A stretch of DNA of 19,005 bases, taken from positions 1-19,005 of the forward strand of contig JAGACY010000332.1 of assembly GCA_017613855.1 (NCBI GenBank). Reading direction: 5' to 3'. The translations under genes and the position numbers were made by a program. Source of the stretch: Pseudomonadota bacterium. Its GTDB lineage: Bacteria > Myxococcota > Bradymonadia > UBA4248. Under the pieces are notes generated by a model. That model was not told where the DNA came from and did no database searches. It was given only the letters and a program-made list of their open reading frames with translations. Positions 8,801 to 13,675 of this stretch are shown one piece after another; the first letter of the stretch is position 1; every line of letters begins with the position of its first letter.

Positions 8801-9195
8801 TCCATCGCCACGACGATCGGTGCCTGCGATTCATCCGGCAAAACGCCTTTGAGGAGATCGAGCTTACTTCTCGTATCGATCTCGGCCTTGTCCATGTTGT
8901 ATCCCCAATCGAATTCAAGCATGACCATGCTGACATTCTGCTTGGAAGTGGACATGACATTCTTCACCCCGGTAACAGAAACGGCATTCTGTTCAATCGG
9001 TCGTGAAATCAAGGTCTCAACGTCAGCAGGACTCGCCCCGACATAGGTTGTCACAACGACAATAATGGGAATATCCATATCGGGATAGAGGTCGAGCTGA
9101 AGCCGGAAGAATGAGAAAATACCGAATGCAATGACGCCCAGATAGAACATCGTCATTGTGACGCGGTTTCTTACAGAGTACCCTGGAATACTCAT
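5830..9195 (-). CDS. RND-family efflux pump permease (HAE-1/AcrB-like)
   Basis: The protein has 1121 residues and an AGGAG six bases before ATG. It shows the duplicated RND plan: TM1 (about 13-31), a periplasmic porter domain, a TM2-6 block (about 338-492), a second half starting with a TM near 574-592, a second porter domain, and a C-terminal TM block (about 932-1090). In TM4, GMLVDNGIVTLEN keeps D403, but the second Asp of the AcrB pair is N404. In the TM10 equivalent, AGIVVNNGIVLVD (996-1008) has no Lys at the AcrB K940 position. This matches the VDN-type RND subgroup rather than AcrB itself, so proton coupling may use a different residue set. Unusual features are a charged cytoplasmic insert (about 495-560) between the two halves and a Cys pair (872, 882) in a periplasmic stretch. 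It works with the adjacent membrane-fusion and TolC-like proteins to export small molecules. The substrate is not predictable. Confidence 0.95.
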   Translation of the reverse strand: MSIPGYSVRNRVTMTMFYLGVIAFGIFSFFRLQLDLYPDMDIPIIVVVTTYVGASPADVETLISRPIEQNAVSVTGVKNVMSTSKQNVSMVMLEFDWGYNMDKAEIDTRSKLDLLKGVLPDESQAPIVVAMDPSMQPVVLFNLTADMATSDLRKIAEDRIQPKLERVEGISSVQVGGGELREIHVRLNPQKLEAYHIPPANIVGLIAAENAQSVGGYIEASGRELNIQTSGKFKDWTELGEILVSAGQSDTGSMIPIRLKDVADIEDTVEESRRFTETNGKSSIIMIASKQSGANTVEAANGIIAAIPEVLKFEDGISYNIINNQADFIQSSIANLEETVVLAVIIVFFVLLVFFRSIRTSLIVATAIPVSLMATLAFMASMGMSLNVISMAGLALAVGMLVDNGIVTLENIFRHHEEGDSAFQACVKGTKEIMMAISASTLTTIAVFLPILFVPGIAGMMFKDMSLTICGALTVSLIVAITLIPMLSYLVLNSKKYREKRERALALAHADDAELEATEEGDTPANEKDNKYDRTRKNEEVDDLSKLSAAERNTFMNRMRAGYENFLRACIKARWLVVAVVFAMFVLSLAGFKYIPMEFMPTRDDSFMQVSIQTEMVTDARTTYAITKEVKKIIEEVIPASERRMISIDAGSSDEGMSALFSNGVNTAKIRIPLVKPRFRDRSITEIMDRVRDALKDVPGLTYQVAGRQMGGSSGGDIDLEIYYDDIQETRKITNRIKRYALTRPDISEVKLSVDEQKPQIQVDYDRQKMSELGLNTSSVSTLVTIFFRGVEASTYLEGGDEFDIVVRYDRAFRNDIHEVENMPIQTSSGQIVPLGTVAHVYENLAPTAIERKNQERYQKVSLTLTNEFEKCENDAAGNRVCKKYKKDMGRTIAEMEEYLQAEMIKDKAANPNLDWYYAVSGTAEYFKDSFKYLIYALAISILLVFMVMASQFESYREPFIVLFTIPLAIVGVSAIFLLTGRALDIAGLIGLIMLAGIVVNNGIVLVDAANQNRDRGMDKITAIVNAGRTRMRPVMMTALTTILSMVPLALKIGEGSETWCGMGTSVIGGMTLSTFFTLFFVPVMYSIVASKKREVREYEEEEHHLRPKASESQTVKAVQG

Positions 9196-9326
9196 AAATG
9201 ACTCCTAAAACACTCAGTTAAGGCACACATCATGTATGCTCAATAACTACAATTATTTCTGTTTTTTTATTTCACTAAATCGTGCATCAGCCAGAAAGAT
9301 TCCCAAATTTTTGGCATCGCCTGAAC

Positions 9327-9370
9327 AAAAAAAGCGCGCAAGAGAAGCTGTTTCCAGATATCTGCGCGCT
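9327..9370 (-). terminator. Terminator-like hairpin between the membrane-fusion and RND genes
   Basis: On the minus strand AGCGCGCA (9370-9363) pairs with TGCGCGCT (9340-9333). A small CTG-GAAA-CAG hairpin sits inside, and seven T residues follow (9333-9327). It begins 21 nt after the membrane-fusion gene stop and lies about 130 nt before the RND start. It differs in sequence from the bulged-hairpin family. It may end a fraction of transcripts and so lower pump and channel expression relative to the adaptor. Confidence 0.7.
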
Positions 9371-9391
9371 CATATCATTCAGGGTGTCATA

Positions 9392-10579
9392 CTACGAATC
9401 TTCGACAGCAACGGGCTGAGTCTTGACTGCGACAGCATCATTTTTGGATTTGGTCACATCGCGAACTTTGTCACCATCCACGAGGGAGTGCTGACCACGA
9501 ACAATCAACTTATCACCCGGTTTAAGGCCACTCAGAATTTCGACAACATCGCCGGCATATTCGCCAATTTCCACCTCACGGGATTGGACGGTCATGTCAT
9601 CATTGAGGATGAATGCACGTCGCAGCGATTGTCCTGGAACCTGTTTTTCAAGGAGTTCGGGATCGAGCAACAATGCCTTGGGCGGGACCGTGATGGCATC
9701 GTTTGTCGTTTCGAGGCTCAGTGTTGCACGGGCATACATACCCGGTTTAAATTTATACAACCCGTTTGATTCGAGCTTGACATTTTCAAATTCGGCTTCG
9801 ACGGTATTGGTACGGGATGACGGATTGACATAAGGCATAATGCGCGTCACTTTGGCCAGCGTGACTTCGTTGGGGAAAGCATCGAAACGCAGACTGACTT
9901 CCTGCCCCATGTGCAGATACGGCGTGTCTTCTTCGTTGACATTGAGCGTCACTTTGAGGTTAGCCATATCCAACAGAACGCAAAGTGGCATCGCCGATGA
10001 AGCAATATCGCCCACTTCGGAGCTCTTCTGGCTGATAACACCATCAATTGGAGCAACGACCTTGGCATAATCCAAACCCATTCTTGCCTGTTCCTGGCTT
10101 GCAATGAGCTGTTGTTTTGTCGCCATTAACGTCGTCACACCATCGCGTGCCTGGTCGAGATTCTGAGCACTCACGATATTCGATTCGTACATGCTCTGCA
10201 CACGCTTGAGTTCACGTTCTGCGGCTTTAAGCTGTGCATCGACACTGCGAACCTGAGCATTGACGGCTTCAAGACCTTTCTTGGAAACGGCATTGCGGAT
10301 TTCGGCAATCATCTCACCCTGCTTGACAAAATCGCCATTTTCCCAAGGATAACTCAGAATGCGTTCACTCGCCAACGGGATGACCTTGACGGTTTTGGCT
10401 GCACCCACATTCGCAACATAAGCGCGCGTACGCGTAAAACTCGAGGTCGTCACCGTCGTCGTTTCTACCGGTGTACTATCGGTTTGTTCACTCATTGCGC
10501 CGGAACTTTCAACTTTTTTGTTACATCCTGTCAGGCACATGAGCATAAATGCAAACAATATAAATCCACGTATTTTCAT
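9392..10579 (-). CDS. RND efflux periplasmic adaptor (membrane-fusion) lipoprotein, HlyD/AcrA-like
   Basis: The protein has 395 residues from the ATG at 10579, which has AAGGTG six bases upstream. An in-frame GTG at 10588 lies inside that ribosome-binding site and is rejected. The signal peptide ends in CLTGC, with lipidated Cys19, which tethers the adaptor to a membrane. The order is typical: a split biotinyl-lipoyl-like segment (VKVIPLASERILSYPWENGDFVKQGEMIAEI), a coiled-coil hairpin (LEAVNAQVRSVDAQLKAAER to QEQARMGLDY), and the returning lipoyl half (AKVVAPIDGVISQKSSEVGD). A beta-barrel domain and a membrane-proximal domain ending LKPGDKLIVRGQHSLVDGDKV complete it. It should link the RND pump to the TolC-like channel encoded downstream. 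It is the first gene of the locus, behind a recognisable promoter and palindromes. Confidence 0.93.
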   Translation of the reverse strand: MKIRGFILFAFMLMCLTGCNKKVESSGAMSEQTDSTPVETTTVTTSSFTRTRAYVANVGAAKTVKVIPLASERILSYPWENGDFVKQGEMIAEIRNAVSKKGLEAVNAQVRSVDAQLKAAERELKRVQSMYESNIVSAQNLDQARDGVTTLMATKQQLIASQEQARMGLDYAKVVAPIDGVISQKSSEVGDIASSAMPLCVLLDMANLKVTLNVNEEDTPYLHMGQEVSLRFDAFPNEVTLAKVTRIMPYVNPSSRTNTVEAEFENVKLESNGLYKFKPGMYARATLSLETTNDAITVPPKALLLDPELLEKQVPGQSLRRAFILNDDMTVQSREVEIGEYAGDVVEILSGLKPGDKLIVRGQHSLVDGDKVRDVTKSKNDAVAVKTQPVAVEDS

Positions 10580-10617
10580 AATTATCACCTTATTTTTCTG
10601 TTTCCCCCAAGGCTTGG

Positions 10618-10646
10618 ATTTTACGCGATTTAAAGTGAAATTGCAA
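10618..10646 (-). promoter_or_regulatory. Sigma70-type promoter of the efflux locus
   Basis: On the minus strand TTGCAA (10646-10641) and TAAAAT (10623-10618) are separated by exactly 17 nt, matching the consensus at 4 of 6 and 5 of 6 positions. Transcription would start near 10611, about 30 nt before the membrane-fusion ATG at 10579. The -35 hexamer overlaps a 7-bp-arm palindrome, as expected for a repressed promoter. Confidence 0.65.
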
Positions 10647-10707
10647 GTACTTATACCACTTGCACACCCATGTGTACCCCTACACCCACATGGGCATTGT
10701 TACAATG
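10642..10707. promoter_or_regulatory. Three stacked palindromes, candidate operators upstream of the efflux locus
   Basis: P1 is TGCAAGT (10642-10648), 9 nt, ACTTGCA (10658-10664), and covers the -35. P2 is CCCATGTG (10667-10674), 12 nt, CACATGGG (10687-10694), with a nested GTGTA-CCCC-TACAC. P3 is CATTGT-T-ACAATG (10695-10707). Together they fill the 66 nt from the -35 upstream almost without gaps. Perfect arms of 6-8 bp suit dimeric helix-turn-helix regulators such as TetR or MarR types. No regulator gene is visible nearby, so the partner would be encoded elsewhere. Confidence 0.55.
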
Positions 10708-10847
10708 TGTAAAACAATCCCAAACGTTTTTTATTCCATATCCAACTTTTTTTTTCACTCCCTAAGGAGCCGGTAAAGTGTACCACAATACCGATAACCG
10801 AACAAACACATTTGCTACATTGACCTACAGCATGGATACAAAATACT

Positions 10848-10887
10848 AAAAAAAGCGGCGTATTCGCCAAAGGCGGATAGCCGCTTT
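10848..10887 (-). terminator. Intrinsic terminator of the GGDEF gene (bulged-hairpin family, terminal unit)
   Basis: In minus-strand sense AAAGCGGC pairs with GCCGCTTT and TATCCGCC pairs with GGCGAATA (one wobble) around a TTT loop. A bulged C (complement of G10860) and seven T residues (10854-10848) complete it. Its layout matches the efflux-operon terminator at 3926-3965 base for base in loop, bulge position and tail, and only the stem bases co-vary. Confidence 0.85.
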
Positions 10888-10926
10888 GTGGAGGCGCATT
10901 TGGCGTCAGCCAAAAAGCCGAAACAC
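10888..10926 (-). repeat. Bulged-hairpin family, degenerate unit G1 after the GGDEF gene
   Basis: On the plus strand, TTTGGC (10899-10904) and GCCAAA (10909-10914) pair around a 4-nt loop that reads TGAC in transcript sense. GGC/GCC (10893-10895, 10917-10919) pair beyond an unpaired G10896, and GTG/CAC close the base. One inner pair is a mismatch. The unit abuts the terminator unit at 10887/10888 and lies 24 nt after the GGDEF stop codon. Confidence 0.6.
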
Positions 10927-10950
10927 AAAATAATCATATAAAACAAAGCT

Positions 10951-12126
10951 TTACGATTCAAAAAGTCGAACACAGTTGCGTCCGCTGCCTTTGGCTTCGT
11001 ACAATGCCTTATCCGCCCGTGCAAAGAGCTGTTCAAAATCTTCATCGGGCTGTACCACCCCGACACCGGCACTCACCGTAATCTGCCCCGGCGGAAAGTC
11101 CGCAAAAGCCGTACTTTCAACGATGGAGCGGAGTTTTTCGCCTGCACACAGGGCATCCTTCCCGGAGGTTTCGCCCGTCAGGAGAACGACAAATTCTTCG
11201 CCGCCATAACGTGCCACCATATCCTCTTCGCGGGTATTCGTCTTTAAAAGCTGCGCAAATTGGCGCAAAACCTTATCGCCGCATTCATGCCCGTAGGTAT
11301 CGTTGCAATTCTTAAAGAAATCGATATCGAATACAATCATGGCCAAAGCGCGTTCGAGACGTTTGGATCGCATGAATTCATCGTGCAGATGCCGTTCATA
11401 ATACCGGCGGTTAAAAACGCCGGTAAGGCCGTCGACCTGTGCCATCTCTTTGAGCCGTCGATACAGCAAAGCACGTTCGAGTGCAATCGAAGCGAGGTTG
11501 GCAACGCCGCTCAAACCGCGAAGCTCGTCGGAGTGAATGATGCGGGAATTGTAGAAATTGTCCGTCAAAATGACGCCAAATACTTCGTCATGCAAAAAAA
11601 TCGGAACGCATGCAAAATTCTTAAAAGAGACGTCCTCGCCAGTCACCCAATCCCGGTAATTTACCTCTACCCCATTGATATAAAAGGGTTTTCCTGTGCT
11701 CACGCAGTGTGCAATGATACTGCGCAATTCAAACTGCATGGCATTGAGTGACTCGAGTGGTTTGACTTCGTCCAGTTTGAGCGAAAAACCGATGAGGCGG
11801 TTCGTCAGGAACTGCGGTTCGGAACTGCTCAGTGTATAGCGATCAAACAGGCTTTCGAGATTGAGTTTTTCGGCTTTGATACTTTCCCAGATTCGATGTG
11901 CTTCCTCACCATTTGCCGGTCCTGCCGTACGGGAGACGCGGAGCTCATTGCGTCGATCCCAGGCCAGAAAAAGCACGGCACGGTTAAAGTTCAGGCCATC
12001 GCCATGCGTTATCCCCGACAGGATGATGTAGAGAATCTGATCGAGCTCGACAGTCTTGAGCATCGCTCTTGTAACTGCCAGCTGAAACGTCAATTCTTTA
12101 AGAATATTGGCCTCTGTGCCGTCCAT
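10951..12126 (-). CDS. GAF-GGDEF diguanylate cyclase
   Basis: The protein has 391 residues and AAGG five bases before ATG. Residues about 10-220 resemble a GAF-type sensor domain (GKPFYINGVE..., FACVPIFLHDEVFGVILTDN), followed by a short helical linker and a GGDEF domain. The domain opens VDGLTGVFNRRYY (231-243), has metal-binding FDID (266-269), the active-site signature RYGGEEF (306-312), and an I-site RxxD at R299-D302, five residues before GGEEF. All catalytic elements are present. It should make cyclic di-GMP from two GTP in the cytoplasm, under feedback inhibition through the I-site and under control of the GAF domain. There is no signal peptide or membrane segment. The J-like/TPR gene lies upstream on the same strand, 195 nt away. 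I see no clear promoter or terminator in that gap, so co-transcription is possible. Confidence 0.95.
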   Translation of the reverse strand: MDGTEANILKELTFQLAVTRAMLKTVELDQILYIILSGITHGDGLNFNRAVLFLAWDRRNELRVSRTAGPANGEEAHRIWESIKAEKLNLESLFDRYTLSSSEPQFLTNRLIGFSLKLDEVKPLESLNAMQFELRSIIAHCVSTGKPFYINGVEVNYRDWVTGEDVSFKNFACVPIFLHDEVFGVILTDNFYNSRIIHSDELRGLSGVANLASIALERALLYRRLKEMAQVDGLTGVFNRRYYERHLHDEFMRSKRLERALAMIVFDIDFFKNCNDTYGHECGDKVLRQFAQLLKTNTREEDMVARYGGEEFVVLLTGETSGKDALCAGEKLRSIVESTAFADFPPGQITVSAGVGVVQPDEDFEQLFARADKALYEAKGSGRNCVRLFES

Positions 12127-12321
12127 CGGTACCTTTTTGCCTTCACTTCTAAACTGTCAGAAGAACAAACCGCGTTCTCTGTTACAGAAAACCTGAATAC
12201 AACCACGTGACAATGAATCACATTTTTCGCCCATCACCATTGGGGAATCACGCAATCCAGTTCAATTAAGCTGACGATTGTGCCTGCCATCTCCTTTTTT
12301 GAATATGAAATCCTCGGAAAT

Positions 12322-13146
12322 CTATAATTTTTTATTCAACAGAGCCTTAAGTTTTCCCAAAAACGTGGTTGGTTCCTCTTTATTGGAATCATCCTTTTTC
12401 CCGGCATTAGGCTTGCCAGTCGAATCATTCTTGCGCTTTTCCATCAGCATGACTTCCCGGCGTGCCCGAACATTCTCGCTATTCAGCTTTAGTGCCTGCT
12501 TGTAGTGTGTAAGCGCTTTCTGCGATTCACCTTCAATTTTGGCGATATCCCCAAGGTATTCGTAAAGATAATCGGCAACCGGAAGTTCTTCTTTGGCACT
12601 CTCGATCTGCTCAGTGATTTCCTTCACAGCCAAAGAGCTGCGCTTTCCATTTGAGCCGACCTCCATGAGCATATAAGTGACATAAGCGAGACGAACGCGC
12701 ACTTCAACCGAGTTGGGATCAATGGATTTGGCCTTTTCAAGACGCTGCTTCGCAACATTGAATTCGCCGCGTTCTATCAGTGACTTAGCTTGCGTCATAG
12801 CCTGCTCAGCTTCAAAAACTGTAGCAATATCAATACCTTTTTCGGGATTAGGCGCGCCACTGTCCTTCTTCTGGCTGTTCAGATACTCTTCGCGTTTTGC
12901 CGATTTGCCTAACGTATCGTATGCCGCCCGAAGTACTCTGTTGACTTCTTCAATGATTGCGCGATCTTTGGAATTCTCTACCTGACGAAAATAATCCGCA
13001 CCATACATTTTCATCAGCCCAAAATAGGCACTTCTCACCTCGCTGTCTGAGGCAGTTCGTTCGATGCCAAGAAGTTCAAAATAGTCCTTGCCCGGCATTT
13101 CTGCATAAAATCGCTTCAGCGATTCCAGTTTTGATTTCAAATCCAT
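12322..13146 (-). CDS. J-like domain and TPR protein lacking the HPD motif
   Basis: The protein has 274 residues from the ATG at 13146, which has GGAG five bases upstream. An in-frame TTG at 13173 has no such site. Residues about 20-90 fit a J domain: KDYFELLGIERTASDSEVRSAY, then KMYGADYF where KYHPDxF is expected, then an EVNRVLRAAYDTLGKSAKREEYL helix. The HPD tripeptide that stimulates Hsp70 is GAD (49-51), so DnaJ-type co-chaperone activity is unlikely. Residues about 112-235 contain at least two TPR-like helix pairs (AKSLIERGEFNVAKQRLEKA..., YLGDIAKIEGESQKALTHYK). The tail is Lys-rich and disordered. There is no signal peptide. It is probably a cytoplasmic scaffold; its partner is unknown. 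It is divergent from the pseudokinase gene. Confidence 0.85.
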   Translation of the reverse strand: MDLKSKLESLKRFYAEMPGKDYFELLGIERTASDSEVRSAYFGLMKMYGADYFRQVENSKDRAIIEEVNRVLRAAYDTLGKSAKREEYLNSQKKDSGAPNPEKGIDIATVFEAEQAMTQAKSLIERGEFNVAKQRLEKAKSIDPNSVEVRVRLAYVTYMLMEVGSNGKRSSLAVKEITEQIESAKEELPVADYLYEYLGDIAKIEGESQKALTHYKQALKLNSENVRARREVMLMEKRKNDSTGKPNAGKKDDSNKEEPTTFLGKLKALLNKKL

Positions 13147-13344
13147 GATTTCTCCAAAGTCTCCCAAAGACAACGCCGATTAATTTAGCACACATTTCTG
13201 CGACTTTCCGCAAATTTTTTACAAAAATGCCTGTTTTTTAGCCTGTTTCATCGAATTTTCTGTCTTTATCCCCCACCCACAACCACACATAGAACCAATA
13301 GACCAGCCATCTGCAGCCTGTTTCCGAGCGTTATTTTGTCAGAT

Positions 13345-13451
13345 GGCGCCGCTATTGCCTGACATCAATACGCATGCGCCGCCGGATGCTATCGGCCTGA
13401 CGGCCAATACGCACCGGCAAAGCGGCTATGCCTGCCGGCATACGCCGCTTT
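13345..13451 (+). repeat. Three abutting units of the bulged-hairpin family (A, B, C)
   Basis: Unit A (13345-13380) pairs GGCGC/GCGCC, GC/GC and TATTG/CAATA. Unit B (13381-13418) pairs GCCGG/CCGGC, GC/GC, TAT/ATA and GGCC/GGCC around TGAC. Unit C (13419-13451) pairs AAAGCGGC/GCCGCTTT and TATGCC/GGCATA. Each has GCTAT in the left arm, ATACGC in the right arm and one unpaired C (13371, 13410, 13443). The units abut with no spacer. The core and bulge are the same as in the arrays after the TolC-like and GGDEF genes, here on the plus strand. Confidence 0.75.
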
Positions 13452-13464
13452 TCTCCCTTTTTTT
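13419..13464 (+). terminator. Terminator-like last unit of the orphan array, with no gene assigned
   Basis: Unit C has a 14-pair stem with one bulge, followed by TTTT, CTCCC and seven more T residues (13458-13464). The first T-run is shorter than in the two minus-strand terminators. No plus-strand gene ends upstream of it, and the pseudokinase gene starts 212 nt downstream. It may end a small RNA starting in 13147-13344, act as an upstream attenuator, or be a leftover from a lost gene. Confidence 0.5.
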
Positions 13465-13624
13465 CACCAATACCATAATTAATGGTAGAATTCAGATAAC
13501 TATTCAGCCGCAGGCTGATTTCTGTTTTCACCTGAACCTGCAACAAAACGCAGAAAATTCAACTGAATACAGACCAGCAGCCTCAGTTTCTTTAGATTTT
13601 ACCAACTCATTCTGTGAAATAATC

Positions 13625-13659
13625 GCGCATTGCGCATAGTGCATTGCGCATTACTCATT
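13625..13659. repeat. Heptanucleotide tandem array, GCGCATT type
   Basis: Five contiguous 7-bp units read GCGCATT, GCGCATA, GTGCATT, GCGCATT and ACTCATT. The array ends 16 nt before the pseudokinase ATG, so it sits where promoter -35 or leader sequence would be. Copy-number change in steps of 7 bp would alter spacing upstream of the gene. Confidence 0.7.
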
Positions 13660-13662
13660 ACC

Positions 13663-13668
13663 TATACA
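13663..13668 (+). promoter_or_regulatory. Possible -10 element for a leaderless pseudokinase transcript
   Basis: TATACA matches the -10 consensus at 4 of 6 positions and its last base lies seven nt before the ATG at 13676, so transcription could begin at or one base before the start codon. No Shine-Dalgarno-like purine run lies in the preceding 25 nt, unlike most genes here. No good -35 is visible; that region is the heptad array. An alternative -10 is AATAAT at 13618-13623. Confidence 0.3.
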
Positions 13669-13675
13669 TAGCATC

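Larger units (their letters stand above)
10580..10950. other. 371-nt intergenic region: efflux control region and GGDEF terminator
   Basis: No open reading frame here is supported. The right part (10848-10926) holds the two-unit hairpin array that ends the GGDEF transcript. The left part (10618-10707) holds the efflux promoter and three palindromes. Between them (10708-10847) is AT-rich sequence with A/T runs and a short CTCC/GGAG inverted repeat, with nothing I can assign. Confidence 0.7.
13147..13675. other. 529-nt divergent intergenic region
   Basis: The region lies between the starts of the J-like/TPR gene (minus) and the pseudokinase gene (plus). Positions 13147-13344 are AT-rich with homopolymer runs and contain nothing I can name. 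Positions 13345-13451 form a three-hairpin array with a T-rich tail to 13464. Positions 13465-13624 are unassigned. A heptad array occupies 13625-13659. A 98-codon plus-strand frame (13343-13639) runs straight through the hairpins and is not credible as a gene. Confidence 0.6.

Noticed and set aside
12127..12321. Short minus-strand open frame of 18 codons (ATG GCA GGC...) upstream of the GGDEF gene
   Set aside because: Its AAGGAG lies directly against the ATG with no spacing, and the peptide has no supporting feature.
13345..13451. Integron attC-like array
   Set aside because: Abutting imperfect palindromes with an extrahelical base recall attC sites, but no RYYYAAC/GTTRRRY core sites, gene cassettes or integrase are visible.
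13343..13639. 98-codon plus-strand open frame upstream of the pseudokinase gene
   Set aside because: It runs through the three-hairpin array, has no ribosome-binding site, shows no recognisable domain and has a composition that follows the palindromes.
13625..13659. CRISPR array
   Set aside because: Units are 7 bp and contiguous with no spacers; no cas gene is in the window.
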